From JBQTKD01 sp052386455 (lineage in GTDB: Bacteria > Actinomycetota > Actinomycetes > Sporichthyales > Sporichthyaceae), in assembly GCA_052386455.1 (NCBI GenBank), contig JBQTKD010000082.1, forward strand, positions 100,307 through 164,306: a stretch of 64,000 nucleotides of DNA, given 5' to 3'. A program made the position numbers and the translations under genes. Under the pieces are notes generated by a model, which was not told the DNA's origin, searched no databases, and saw only the letters and a list, made by a program, of their open reading frames with translations. Of this stretch, positions 16,290 to 25,326 are shown piece after piece (the stretch's first letter is position 1; each line of letters starts with the position of its first letter).

Positions 16290-16300
16290 CGCTGCGTCAG
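16286..16300. repeat. CTGACG-N3-CGTCAG type palindrome spanning two convergent stops
   Basis: CTAACG-CTG-CGTCAG contains the TAA of the anti-sigma-like gene and, on the other strand, the TGA of aroQ. Related 15-bp palindromes lie at 19647, 35965 and 59913. It may act as a compact bidirectional terminator or processing site. Confidence 0.5.
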
Positions 16301-16725
16301 ATCGCCGCCAGGGCTCGAAGAGCGAGCCGGTAGGAGTCGATTCCAAAGCCGGCGATCGTGCCCTTGGCAACCGCCGCGACGACCGAGGTGTGCCGGAACT
16401 CCTCGCGCGCCGCGGGGTTGGAGATGTGGACCTCGATCAACGGTGCGCGCAGCTGCGCGCACGCGTCGCGCAGCGCGTAGGAGTAGTGCGTGAACGCGGC
16501 CGGGTTCAGCACGACGGGAATCGCGGCGTCGGCCGCGGAGTGCAGCCACCCGACGAGCTCGGCCTCGTCGTCGGTCTGACGCACCTCGACGTCGAAGCCG
16601 AGCTCCTTGCCGGTCTCCCGACACGCGGTCACCAGGCCGGCGAAGGTGGTGGCCCCGTAGACGTCGGGCTCGCGCGAGCCGAGGCGGCCGAGGTTCGGGC
16701 CGTTCAGCACCCACACCGCTTTCAT
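16297..16725 (-). CDS. aroQ: type II 3-dehydroquinate dehydratase
   Basis: This 142-aa type II enzyme dehydrates 3-dehydroquinate to 3-dehydroshikimate. It begins KAVWVLNGPNLGRLGSREPD with the conserved NGPNL loop, then has LNPAAFTHYSYALRDA (substrate Asn and the catalytic-region His) and PLIEVHISNP. In this copy the usual Tyr of the flexible lid is present in EPDVYG. It is last in aroC-aroK-aroB-aroQ, overlapping aroB as ATGA. Confidence 0.95.
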   Translation of the reverse strand: MKAVWVLNGPNLGRLGSREPDVYGATTFAGLVTACRETGKELGFDVEVRQTDDEAELVGWLHSAADAAIPVVLNPAAFTHYSYALRDACAQLRAPLIEVHISNPAAREEFRHTSVVAAVAKGTIAGFGIDSYRLALRALAAI

Positions 16726-17825
16726 GCGCTCACCCGCCGGTAGGCCTCTTCGAGGTGCGCGGGGTCGGGGTCCTTGGTGATGACCGGAGCACCGAGCGCG
16801 TCGAGCACGACCAGGCGCAGGCTCGCGCCGCGGGACTTCTTGTCGATGCTCATCGCCGCACGAAGCTCTTCCCATCGGCCGCCCGCGTAGCTGGTGGGCA
16901 GCCCGACGGCCTGGAGCAACTCGCGGTGCCGGGCGACCAGCGCTTCGTCGATCCGGCCCTGCAGGGCGGCGAGTTCGGCCACGAACGTCATGCCGACCGA
17001 GACGGCCAGGCCGTGGCGCCAGGTGTAGTTCTCGACCTTCTCGATCGCATGGCCGAGGGTGTGGCCGTAGTTCAGCATCTCGCGGCCGATGCCGCCGCCC
17101 GCGCCGGTCTCCTTCAGATCCGCGGAGACGACGTCGGCCTTGACCACGATCGCGCGCTCGATCAGCTCGCGGGTGTGCCGGCCGGAGGGGGTGGCGGCCT
17201 CGGCGGGATTGGCCGCGACGAGGTCGAGGATCGCGGTGTCGGCGATGAAGCCGGCCTTCACGACCTCGGCCAGGCCGCTGGTCCACTCCTGCGCCGGCAG
17301 GGTGCGCAGCACGGCGAGGTCGCAGACGACGCCCGCGGGTTCGTGGAAGGAGCCGACGAGGTTTTTGCCCTCGTCGGTGTTGATGCCGGTCTTGCCGCCG
17401 ACGGCGGCGTCGACCATGGCCAGCAGCGTCGTCGGCACGTGCACGACCTTCACGCCGCGCAGCCACGTGGCGGCGACGAAGCCGGCGAGGTCGGTGGTGG
17501 CTCCCCCGCCGACGGAGACCACTGCGTCGCTGCGGGTGAAGCCCTCCCGGCCGAGCGTGGCCCAGCAGGACGCGGCGACGGCCGCGGTCTTGGCCGCCTC
17601 GCCCTCCGGAATCTCGATCGGCACGACGCGGTACCCGGCCTTGGTCAGGTGTTCGCCGATCGCACGTGCGAGGAAGCGCAGCGGTTCCGTGCAGAGCACC
17701 GCGACGGCGGCGACGCCCTCGCCGAGCATCGCCGGAAGCTCTTCGGCGAGGCCGTGCCCGACCAGCACCTCGTACGGGCTCGCCCCACGCACCCGGATCC
17801 GCGTCGGCTCGTTCACCAGGCTCAT
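16722..17825 (-). CDS. aroB: 3-dehydroquinate synthase
   Basis: AroB (367 aa) is the NAD- and Zn-dependent cyclase making 3-dehydroquinate from DAHP. Motifs: VVSVGGGATTDLAGFVAATWLRG (NAD site), VPTTLLAMVDAAVGGKTGIN, GLAEVVKAG with the metal-binding Glu, and LNYGHTLGHAIE with the metal His. ATG 17825 is chosen 10 bp after the aroK stop with GAGG upstream; an in-frame TTG upstream is less likely. Third gene of the aro operon. Confidence 0.96.
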   Translation of the reverse strand: MSLVNEPTRIRVRGASPYEVLVGHGLAEELPAMLGEGVAAVAVLCTEPLRFLARAIGEHLTKAGYRVVPIEIPEGEAAKTAAVAASCWATLGREGFTRSDAVVSVGGGATTDLAGFVAATWLRGVKVVHVPTTLLAMVDAAVGGKTGINTDEGKNLVGSFHEPAGVVCDLAVLRTLPAQEWTSGLAEVVKAGFIADTAILDLVAANPAEAATPSGRHTRELIERAIVVKADVVSADLKETGAGGGIGREMLNYGHTLGHAIEKVENYTWRHGLAVSVGMTFVAELAALQGRIDEALVARHRELLQAVGLPTSYAGGRWEELRAAMSIDKKSRGASLRLVVLDALGAPVITKDPDPAHLEEAYRRVSA

Positions 17826-17835
17826 GCGACCTCGC

Positions 17836-18393
17836 TCATGGCTGTCCTGCAATGTCGGCCGGAGAGGGACGGTGGCGCTGGCGGTCCTTGATGGCCGACA
17901 GGGTCTTGGCGACGACCTCGGGAATCGGGCCGTCGGCGGGGATGACCACGCTGGCGACCTCGAGGTAGTAGGGGCGGCGCGCGTCGAGCAGGGCCTTCAA
18001 CGTGGCCCGCGGGTTGCCGATCAGCAGCGGCCGGTCCCGGTTCAGTCCGACGCGGCGGGCGGCGGTGGACAGCGTGACGTCGAGAAAGATCACGTGCTGA
18101 TCGGCGAGCAGTTTGCGGGTGGCCTCGGCGAGGATTGCGCCGCCGCCGAGCGAGAGGATTCCGTCGCAGTCGTGCAGCGCGGTGGCGACGGCCTCGCACT
18201 CCATGGCACGGAACGCCGCTTCGCCGTCGTCGACGAAGATCTGCGCGACCGGCTTGCCTGCCAACTCGACGATGTCTGCGTCGGTGTCTCGGAACCCGAG
18301 GCCGAGGCGAGCGGCGACCACGCGGCCGACGGTGCTCTTGCCCGCGCCCGGCGCGCCGACCAGCACCGCCCGCGGACGGACCTCTCGGCTCAC
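17836..18393 (-). CDS. aroK: shikimate kinase
   Basis: Shikimate kinase (185 aa) phosphorylates shikimate at the 3-OH. The P-loop AVLVGAPGAGKSTVGR is near residue 10, DTDADIVELAGK gives the shikimate-binding Asp, and GILSLGGGAIL is the third substrate motif; the lid Arg is in LNRDRPLL. GTG 18393 overlaps the aroC stop as GTGA. The C-terminus extends slightly past the usual end with a polar stretch. It sits between aroC and aroB. Confidence 0.95.
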   Translation of the reverse strand: MSREVRPRAVLVGAPGAGKSTVGRVVAARLGLGFRDTDADIVELAGKPVAQIFVDDGEAAFRAMECEAVATALHDCDGILSLGGGAILAEATRKLLADQHVIFLDVTLSTAARRVGLNRDRPLLIGNPRATLKALLDARRPYYLEVASVVIPADGPIPEVVAKTLSAIKDRQRHRPSPADIAGQP

Positions 18394-19583
18394 ATCCCAC
18401 CCAGCCCGCGAGCCTGCAGCTCGGCCCGGTAGGCCTCGACGTTGCGGGCGGTTTCGCCGATGGAGTCGCCGCCGAACTTCTCGACGATCGCGTCGGCGAG
18501 GACGAGCGCGACCATCGCCTCGGCGACCACGGCGGCCGCCGGCACGGCACAGGCGTCGGAGCGCTGGGCGATGGCCTTGGCCGGCGCCAGCGTGGCGACG
18601 TCGACGGTGTCCAGCGCGCGGGGCACGGTGGAGATCGGCTTCATCGCGGCGCGCACCCGCAGGGCCTCGCCCGTGCTCATCCCGCCTTCGGTGCCGCCGG
18701 AGCGTCCGGAGCGGCGGCGCGGGCCGTCCGCGTGCGCCTCGATCTCGTCGTGCGCCTGCGAGCCGCGGACCTCGGCGAGGCCGAAGCCGTCGCCGACCTC
18801 CACGCCCTTGATGGCCTGGATGCCCATGAGCGCCGCGGCCAGGCGGGCGTCGAGCCGGCGATCCCAGTGGACGTGGCTGCCCAGGCCCGGCGGCAGGCCG
18901 TGCACGACGACCTCGACCACGCCCCCGAGGGTGTCGCCCGCGTCCTTGGCGGCGTCCACCTCGGCCACCATCGCGGCGGCGGCGTCCGGGTCGAAGCAGC
19001 GCACCGGGTCGGCGTCGATGCGTTCGCCGTCGTCCGGCCCGGGCACGACGCCGTACGGGGCGGCGACCGTGCCGATGCGCACGACGTGGCTCAGCACCGT
19101 GGCTCCGACGGACTGGGCGAGGAAGGCCTTGGCGACGGCTCCGAGCGCCACGCGGGCCGCGGTCTCGCGGGCGCTGGCCCGCTCGAGCACCGGGCGTGCG
19201 TCGGAGAAGCCGTACTTCTGCATGCCGACGAGGTCCGCGTGGCCGGGCCGGGGCCGAGTCAGCGGAGCGTTGCGGGCGATTCCGGCCAGCTCGGCGGAGT
19301 CGACCGGGTCGGCGGACATCACGCGGTCCCACTTCGGCCATTCGGAATTGCCGACCTGGATGGCGACGGGTCCGCCCTGGGTCTCGCCGTGCCGCAGCCC
19401 GCCGAGGAACGTGACTTCGTCCTGCTCGAACTTCATGCGCGCGCCGCGGCCGTGGCCGAGCCGCCGGCGGGCGAGTTCCCCCGCGACCTCCTTGGTGGAG
19501 GTGCGCACCCCGGCCGGCATCCCCTCGAGGATCGCGACCAGCGCGGGGCCGTGGGACTCCCCTGCCGTCAACCAACGCAACAT
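18390..19583 (-). CDS. aroC: chorismate synthase
   Basis: Chorismate synthase (about 397 aa) is the FMN-dependent last step of the shikimate pathway. Signatures: MLRWLTAGESHGPALVAILEG at the N-terminus, the RPGHADLVGMQKYG segment and DGFGLAEVRGSQAHDEI. ATG 19583 is preferred over the ATG three codons upstream because GGGAG is correctly placed for it and because MLRWLTAGESHG is the family start. It heads the aroC-aroK-aroB-aroQ unit; aroE lies separately at 25.8 kb. Confidence 0.96.
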   Translation of the reverse strand: MLRWLTAGESHGPALVAILEGMPAGVRTSTKEVAGELARRRLGHGRGARMKFEQDEVTFLGGLRHGETQGGPVAIQVGNSEWPKWDRVMSADPVDSAELAGIARNAPLTRPRPGHADLVGMQKYGFSDARPVLERASARETAARVALGAVAKAFLAQSVGATVLSHVVRIGTVAAPYGVVPGPDDGERIDADPVRCFDPDAAAAMVAEVDAAKDAGDTLGGVVEVVVHGLPPGLGSHVHWDRRLDARLAAALMGIQAIKGVEVGDGFGLAEVRGSQAHDEIEAHADGPRRRSGRSGGTEGGMSTGEALRVRAAMKPISTVPRALDTVDVATLAPAKAIAQRSDACAVPAAAVVAEAMVALVLADAIVEKFGGDSIGETARNVEAYRAELQARGLGGM

Positions 19584-19646
19584 GGGCGTCATTCTCCCAC
19601 GTCGGCGCCGGCCGCCGGCCGCCCGGATGCGCCGAGTGGCTCACTA

Positions 19647-19661
19647 CTTACGCAGCGTCAG
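19647..19661. repeat. CTGACG-N3-CGTCAG type palindrome
   Basis: CTTACG-CAG-CGTCAG, one mismatch from the motif at 35965 and 59913. It lies in the 224-bp gap between divergent aroC and the L,D-transpeptidase gene, about 65 bp upstream of aroC. No other feature was seen in this gap. Confidence 0.4.
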
Positions 19662-19807
19662 ACCGCACTTCGCGCATATCGGATCAACCGGACGGGGGGT
19701 TGAGGAACAGCTGTGTGATTCCGGCTCGATGACTCGTTCCATACCCGCAGCCGACCTTCGGTTCCCATACTTCAAGAGCAAGAGCGCAAACAGGTGACGG
19801 GGGACGA

Positions 19808-20980
19808 ATGTCGAGTCGTGTGCGGGGGGTACGCCTTGCGGCGTGTGCCGCCGCGGCGCTGCTCGCCCTGAGCGCCTGCGGCTCGTCGACTCCGGCCATG
19901 CCGGACGACGTGCCGCGCCCCGCGGAGGGGAAGATCGCCATCACCCCGGCCGCGGGCACCTCGGACGTCGGCCCGGACGCGCGGGTCACCGTCGTCAGCG
20001 CGAGCGGGCCGCTGCGCAGCGTGGACGTCGTCGACGCGAGCGGCAACTACCTCGCCGGGGACTACTCGCTGGACCGCACCACCTGGACCTCGGCGCACCC
20101 GATGAGCACCGCCACGGCGTACACCGTGCAGGCCGCGGCCGGCACCGGGAACTCGGTGGTGACCCAGGACGCGCAGTTTCAGACCCGGCCGCTCGCGGAC
20201 ACCGAGCGCGTGAGCATCCTGCGGGTGAGGCCGGAGAACGGTGCCGTGGCCGGCGTCGCGCACCCGGTGATCGTCGAGTTCACCAAGCCCGTGCGCAACC
20301 GCGCGGAGGTCACCAAGCTGCTGACCGTCGAGACGTTCCCGAAGGTGCAGGGCAGCTGGTACTGGATCGACGCGGCAACCGTGGACTGGCGTCCGCGCGA
20401 CCTCTGGCCGTCCGGTACGCAGGTGACGGTCAAGGCCGATCTGCGCGGCATCGACGCGGGCAACGGCCGGTACGGGTTCGGCACCTGGACGTCGTCGTTC
20501 ACGATCGGTCGCGCGCAGGTGCTGCAGGTGGACACGACCACGCACCGGATGAAGGTCGTCCGCGACGGCAAGGTGATCAACAGCTTCCCCGTCTCCACCG
20601 GCAAGCCGGGCTGGGAGACGCGCAACGGCACCAAGATGATCATGGAGATGGTCCGCGGCAAGACGTGGACGAACGAGGAGATCGACGCACCCGAGGAGTA
20701 CACGGAGTACTCCGAGTACGCGATGCGGGTGACGAACTCCGGCGAGTTCGTTCACGACGCGTCGTGGAACCCACGGATCGGGCAGGGCAACGCCTCGCAC
20801 GGCTGCATGGGCATGAACCCGGGCGACATGGCCTGGCTGTTCAACCACTCGATCGTCGGCGACGCCGTGGTGGTGACCGGTTCCCCCGCGAAGCACACCG
20901 ACCTGTGGAACCGGATCCAGGACTGGAACGTGCCGTGGGAGCAGTGGCTCACCGGCAACTTCGATCTCAAGGACCTCTAA
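19808..20980 (+). CDS. lipoprotein L,D-transpeptidase, YkuD domain
   Basis: This 390-aa cell-wall crosslinking enzyme forms 3-3 peptide bonds between meso-DAP residues. A signal peptide ends in lipobox LSAC with Cys24. Two Ig-like domains (about residues 45-240) precede the YkuD catalytic domain with NASHGCMGMNPGDMAWLF, containing the nucleophilic Cys and its His, followed by a C-terminal tail with WNVPWEQWL. This matches the Mycobacterium LdtMt2 layout. ATG 19808 follows GACGGGGGACG. Its stop overlaps the Hsp70-like stop from the other strand. Confidence 0.94.
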   Translation: MSSRVRGVRLAACAAAALLALSACGSSTPAMPDDVPRPAEGKIAITPAAGTSDVGPDARVTVVSASGPLRSVDVVDASGNYLAGDYSLDRTTWTSAHPMSTATAYTVQAAAGTGNSVVTQDAQFQTRPLADTERVSILRVRPENGAVAGVAHPVIVEFTKPVRNRAEVTKLLTVETFPKVQGSWYWIDAATVDWRPRDLWPSGTQVTVKADLRGIDAGNGRYGFGTWTSSFTIGRAQVLQVDTTTHRMKVVRDGKVINSFPVSTGKPGWETRNGTKMIMEMVRGKTWTNEEIDAPEEYTEYSEYAMRVTNSGEFVHDASWNPRIGQGNASHGCMGMNPGDMAWLFNHSIVGDAVVVTGSPAKHTDLWNRIQDWNVPWEQWLTGNFDLKDL

Positions 20981-23493
20981 CCCTCGTCGACGGTGCTGAA
21001 GGCGGCCTGTGCGCCGGTGCCGGGGCGGCCCCTCGGGAGGCGCTTGCGGAGTTCGGCGTTGACCACGGCGAGCTCGGCGGGGTCGCGGTGGGAGAGGGCG
21101 GTGCGACCGCGGGCGATGAGGCGCTTCACCTCGTCGTTCTTGGACTTGGCCAGGATGCGACGCAGGTCTTCGAAAACGATGGCCTCCATCTTCCCGCTGC
21201 GGCGCAGCAGTCGGGCGCCGATCTCCATCAGCACGTCGGCCTGCCGGCGCAGGACGGCGCGGTCGCGGTTCGCCAACGCCTGGGCGGCGACGGCGTCCGC
21301 AGCGGCGAGGTCGTCCCTGTCCTCCTCCGTGCCGCCGGCTTCGACCTTGCGGGCGACGACCTCGCGCAGCTTGCGAACCCGCTCCATCAACGAGGGCAAC
21401 TGCAGCGCGTCCTCGACGTCGTCGAGCAGCGTCTCGGCGTCGAGCAGCCGGGCGTGGCAGTTGGCCCCGGCGACGGGGTCGACCTCGGCGGCGCGTAGAA
21501 GGCGCCCGGCCTCCTCGAGGATCGCCTCGGCGTGGAGGCGATCGAGCGTGCGCGTGGCCTCGGGAACGGGCAGCTCGGCGACGGCGCGACGCACCTCGTG
21601 CGCACGGTCGGACACGGCGGAGAGGTGGTCGCGCAGCCCGGCCGGGGCGGGGATCTCGGCGCGGCCGAGTTCGACCTCGATCTCGAAGTCCTGGTCGAGG
21701 ATCGGGACGTAGGCCTCGGCACGGACGGTGCGGCTGGCGTCGATCTCCACCGAGATCTCGACCTCGCTGCCCGCCGGGACGTCGCGGACCATCTGCCGAG
21801 AATTGATCTCGAGGCGGCCGATGAGGGTGTTCCGGTCCGCCTTCGGGCGCTCGCCCTCGACGAGCGGGACGCGGATCAGTCCCTCGCCCGAGCCGCTGCG
21901 CGCCATCGTCGTGGTGGTCAGGACGACACGGCAGCGGGCCGGCAGTTCGGTGCCCTTCTCCAAGAGCCAACGCACGGCCTTGTCCGCGAGGCCCACGCCG
22001 ACAGAGTGCGTGAGCACCGCCGCCCCACCCACCAAGGGAGTATGACGGTACGTCAGCTTCTCGGGGTCGGTGGGCAGGGCGCTGCCCCGAGGGTCGCGCA
22101 GGTCGATGCGGAACTCGTTGGTGCTCTTCGTCTGCGCGCGCAGGCGAGTGACGAAGGCGCCGTCGGCCGCGAGTTCGATGCGGCCGGAGCGCCACGGCGG
22201 GCGGGCGGCGTCGTTGGCGAACTCGACGGTGCACCCGGACCAGTCGCTGCCGGGCGCCTGGCCGGTGGCGCGGCCACCGACGAGCGGCTCGTCGTCGGAC
22301 CCGACGCTCTTGTGTTCGAGGTCCAGCGACACGGCGTCGACGGCCTTCGTGGCCCCGGCCCTCCCTCCCCGATGTGACTGTGGCATCCGCTGGGTGCCGG
22401 CGAACATCGCGGCGCCACGGGCGACGACGGTGATGGCGTCCATGCTGAAGTCCAGCGGGATCCCGAGCCCCCCTCCTGCGTCGGCCAGGCGTTCGCGCAG
22501 GCCGGGCGAGAGCGTCGCTCCCCCGACGAGGATCAGGCGCTCGATGTCGCCTGGGGCGAGGCCCTTCTCGGAGAGCGCGCGGCGGCAGAGGTTCACCGAG
22601 CGGGTGTAGAGCGGGTCGGTGAACGCTGCGAGCTCCTCGCGGGTTACCTCGCGGACGAACTCGAACGGACGGCCGTCCGCGTCGGCCAACTCCACCCGCA
22701 CCTCGGCCACCGGGCTCGCGGACAGCGCGATCTTCGCCGATTCGGCGGCGTGCTTGAGCTTGGCGATGTTGCCCGCCCAACGGCGGTTGCCGCGGGTCAG
22801 GTCCGCGAGGCCGTGCTCCTTGGCGACGGCGGGCGCGAGCAGATCCTCGACCAGCGCCCAGTCGATGAGCTTGCCGCCGAGGAAGTTGTCGCCGGCGTGG
22901 TTCACGACGCCGAACTCGCCGTCGCGGACGTTGACGACTGCGGCGTCGAAGGTGCCGCCGCCGAAGTCGTAGACCATCCAGAACGCCTTGCGGTCCTCGG
23001 CGGTACTGGCGTACGCCCAGGCGGCGGCGGTGGGTTCCTGGACGAGCGGGGCGTAGTCGAAGCCGGCCAGGGCGGCGGCGCGGCGGGTGGCGTCGCACTG
23101 GTCGAGGGAGAACGCCGCGGGGACGGTGACGACGGCGGCGGCGGCTTCCTCGCCGGTGGTGCGCTGCAGGTCCGCGCGCAGCGACTTCAGCACCTCGGCG
23201 GAGAGTTCCTCCGGAGTCATCCGGCGGCCGGAGGCCTCGAAGACCTTGTGCTCGCCCGGGGTGCCCATCTGGAGCTTGAACTCGGCGCACGCGTTGTCCG
23301 GGTCGCGTTCGATGCGGCTGCGCGCCTCCTCGCCGACGTAGACGTTGCCGGAACCGGACAGGTACACCGCGGACGGGGTGAACTCGCGCTGCCAGGTGTT
23401 GCGCACGACGGTCGCGTCGGCGCCCGACGCGAGCGCCAGGGCGCTGTTGGTGGTCCCGAGGTCGATGCCGACGTCGATCGTGTCTCGGGTCAT
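20977..23493 (-). CDS. Hsp70-family chaperone-like ATPase with non-standard C-terminus
   Basis: This 838-aa protein has a complete Hsp70 nucleotide-binding domain: phosphate-1 motif DVGIDLGTTNSALAL at the N-terminus, phosphate-2 VYDFGGGTFDAAVV near residue 175, and adenosine motif LILVGGATLSPGLRE near residue 335. After a short beta-rich region (about 420-600) the rest is a long, highly charged helical segment instead of the normal DnaK lid and EEVD-like tail. It is last in an operon with a GrpE-like and a J-like protein, overlapping the former by 4 bp. It is clearly a paralogue, not the housekeeping DnaK. Confidence 0.88.
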   Translation of the reverse strand: MTRDTIDVGIDLGTTNSALALASGADATVVRNTWQREFTPSAVYLSGSGNVYVGEEARSRIERDPDNACAEFKLQMGTPGEHKVFEASGRRMTPEELSAEVLKSLRADLQRTTGEEAAAAVVTVPAAFSLDQCDATRRAAALAGFDYAPLVQEPTAAAWAYASTAEDRKAFWMVYDFGGGTFDAAVVNVRDGEFGVVNHAGDNFLGGKLIDWALVEDLLAPAVAKEHGLADLTRGNRRWAGNIAKLKHAAESAKIALSASPVAEVRVELADADGRPFEFVREVTREELAAFTDPLYTRSVNLCRRALSEKGLAPGDIERLILVGGATLSPGLRERLADAGGGLGIPLDFSMDAITVVARGAAMFAGTQRMPQSHRGGRAGATKAVDAVSLDLEHKSVGSDDEPLVGGRATGQAPGSDWSGCTVEFANDAARPPWRSGRIELAADGAFVTRLRAQTKSTNEFRIDLRDPRGSALPTDPEKLTYRHTPLVGGAAVLTHSVGVGLADKAVRWLLEKGTELPARCRVVLTTTTMARSGSGEGLIRVPLVEGERPKADRNTLIGRLEINSRQMVRDVPAGSEVEISVEIDASRTVRAEAYVPILDQDFEIEVELGRAEIPAPAGLRDHLSAVSDRAHEVRRAVAELPVPEATRTLDRLHAEAILEEAGRLLRAAEVDPVAGANCHARLLDAETLLDDVEDALQLPSLMERVRKLREVVARKVEAGGTEEDRDDLAAADAVAAQALANRDRAVLRRQADVLMEIGARLLRRSGKMEAIVFEDLRRILAKSKNDEVKRLIARGRTALSHRDPAELAVVNAELRKRLPRGRPGTGAQAAFSTVDEG

Positions 23494-23819
23494 CGTCGTC
23501 CCTTCTTGGTCTCGGGCCGGGCCACGATCACCTGGCCGACCTGAAGACGTTCCCTCCCGCGATAGACGCAGGGACGCACGGTCTCGACGACGACGTCCGC
23601 CGCGACGCCGGGCCGCGGCTCGTAGGCGACGACCTCCAGCGCCATGCCCGCGACGAACGCGACGCCGTCGTGGTCCTGGACGGTGAGACCTGCTCGGGCG
23701 AACGCGTCCCACGCGCCCTGCAGGTGGCGGGCGGCCTGGCGCTCGGCCTCGCCGAGCTTTCGGCCGGCGCGCCAGATGTTCGTGAGTGCCTCGGCCAACG
23801 CCGCGTCGTCGTCAGCCAT
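23490..23819 (-). CDS. GrpE-like nucleotide-exchange factor
   Basis: This 109-aa protein has an N-terminal helix (about residues 1-45) followed by a beta-rich half: VQDHDGVAFVAGMALEVVAYE, VVVETVRPCVYRGRERLQVGQVIVARP. The latter resembles the GrpE beta-wing that contacts Hsp70 (cf. the general pattern of V-x-E-x-x-x-P-x-x-x-x-x-G-x-x-x-x-x-A-x-V). It lacks the long GrpE dimer helix. Position between the Hsp70-like and J-like genes, with overlaps of 4 and 8 bp, supports a dedicated exchange factor. Confidence 0.7.
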   Translation of the reverse strand: MADDDAALAEALTNIWRAGRKLGEAERQAARHLQGAWDAFARAGLTVQDHDGVAFVAGMALEVVAYEPRPGVAADVVVETVRPCVYRGRERLQVGQVIVARPETKKGRR

Positions 23820-25326
23820 ATCGAACCTCGCCCACGTGCAGTTCTTCGTCCAGGTACTTGCGTACGGCTTGGCGCCGCGAGAGCGCGGCTGCGCCGAGGG
23901 CCACCGCGAGCGCGGCCACCAATGCGAGGTCTACCCAGATGCCCACGACGAGCAGCACGAGGCCGAGCACGAGTGCCGCGGGCACCGCGACCCGCAGCCG
24001 GCGGACCCACGGGGAGAACGGGACCTTCGCGTACACGTAGTCCTCGTCGGTGAGGTAGCTGGCCAGGGCGTGCACGGGAATCCAGAAGACGGTGACGCAG
24101 CGGGTCTCCACCCAGGTGTCGTCGACTTCGGCGCGCCGGCCGAAGGGACGCACGCCGCAGCCGAGGAACTGACTCCGCGTCGGAGTCCTCGAGAGCTCTG
24201 CGCGGACGGCGCGCGGGTCGTCGGCCATGGCGTGGAGCCGGCGTCGAAGCTCGTGGTCCTCGGTGCGGCCGGCCCACTGGCGCAGGACCTCGACGGCGCC
24301 GTCGGGGTCGCCCGCGTCCAGCCACGGCTTGATGACCGCTCGTACCTCGGCCTCGGCGAGGTCCCCGGCGGTGCGGTCGACGAGGGACCGGGCCGTCTGG
24401 TCGCGCGCGAGGTCGCGGGCACCCGCGAGCAGCGGGGCCGCCGCCGCGGCGGGCCCGCCCGCGTTCACGTGGGCCACCGCGGCGCGAACGACGGCGGTGG
24501 CGATCTCGTCGTGCAGGGCGGCGGGCAGCGGGTCGTCGTCCGGCAGCACGGCGTGGAGCACGGCGAGGGCGGTGGGCGCGGTCTCGAGAAGCGCGCTTGC
24601 CGCGGTCAGCCCGGCGTCGGCTTCCTCCTCTGTGGCGGCTCGCAGGACGGTCGCGCACTGGTCGTGGAGCCGGTCGACGGTGGGAGCGCACGCTTCGCGC
24701 AGCGCGACGCGCACGGCGCGGTAGTCGAAGGGCGAGTCGGCGAGGTGGCGCAGGTGCGCGCGGACGCCCGGTTCGTCGCCGGCCTGGGCGGCAACGACGG
24801 CGAGGTGGGCGCTGGGGGCGAGCACACGCCCGCGCGCGGCCACGCGCAGCGCGCGGGCGTGGGCGACGCCGACGCGGGGGTCGTCGAGATCCTTGGCACG
24901 GTCCTCGAGGCGGTGCCAGAACGCGTCGTCGTCGAGCGCGCGGGCCCAGGCGGCGAGGGCCGCGTCCCAGTCCCCGTCGTGTTCGAGCGCTCGGCAGTGT
25001 GCCGCGATGGCGTCGTCGTGCACGCCGCCCTCGCCGGTGAGCCAGAAGGTCTCGTGGACCAGCCGGGTCAGCGGCGCGGTCAGGGCTTCGAAGGCGTTCT
25101 TGATCGTGTCCGCGTCGGGCTCTAGAGCGAGCTCTCCCCAGGGGCTGGGCACCGCGGTGCCGAGGCGCGCGGCCATGGCAAGTTCCTCGCGGCGGCGTCG
25201 GACCGCCGTCGTGCCCGCGTCGGTGGGGATGCCCGCGATGCGAAACAGGTTGGCGCGGTACAGGGCGAGAACGGGGATGCGGCGCAGGACGGCGTCGACG
25301 TCGCGTTGCGCCGCCTCGTCGGTCAT
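23812..25326 (-). CDS. degenerate J-domain-like, TPR-like protein with C-terminal membrane anchor
   Basis: This 504-aa protein opens with YRANLFRIAGIPTDAGTTAVRRRREEL and, further on, DTIKNAFEALTAPLTRLVHETFWL. That pattern recalls a J-domain-like head but has no HPD triad. A long alpha-helical region rich in Ala and Asp follows (about 100-370), probably TPR-like. Near 385-430 is a small conserved-looking segment, CVTVFWIPVHALASYLTDEDYVY, and two hydrophobic helices lie near 440-485 (VAVPAALVLGLVLLVVGIWV). It is predicted to tether the Hsp70-like system to the membrane. The role is inferred from operon context. Confidence 0.65.
   Translation of the reverse strand: MTDEAAQRDVDAVLRRIPVLALYRANLFRIAGIPTDAGTTAVRRRREELAMAARLGTAVPSPWGELALEPDADTIKNAFEALTAPLTRLVHETFWLTGEGGVHDDAIAAHCRALEHDGDWDAALAAWARALDDDAFWHRLEDRAKDLDDPRVGVAHARALRVAARGRVLAPSAHLAVVAAQAGDEPGVRAHLRHLADSPFDYRAVRVALREACAPTVDRLHDQCATVLRAATEEEADAGLTAASALLETAPTALAVLHAVLPDDDPLPAALHDEIATAVVRAAVAHVNAGGPAAAAAPLLAGARDLARDQTARSLVDRTAGDLAEAEVRAVIKPWLDAGDPDGAVEVLRQWAGRTEDHELRRRLHAMADDPRAVRAELSRTPTRSQFLGCGVRPFGRRAEVDDTWVETRCVTVFWIPVHALASYLTDEDYVYAKVPFSPWVRRLRVAVPAALVLGLVLLVVGIWVDLALVAALAVALGAAALSRRQAVRKYLDEELHVGEVRYG

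Noticed and set aside
20977..23493. Assignment as the housekeeping DnaK.
   Set aside because: The C-terminal half does not match a DnaK substrate-binding domain and lid, and the neighbours are not canonical grpE-dnaJ-hspR.
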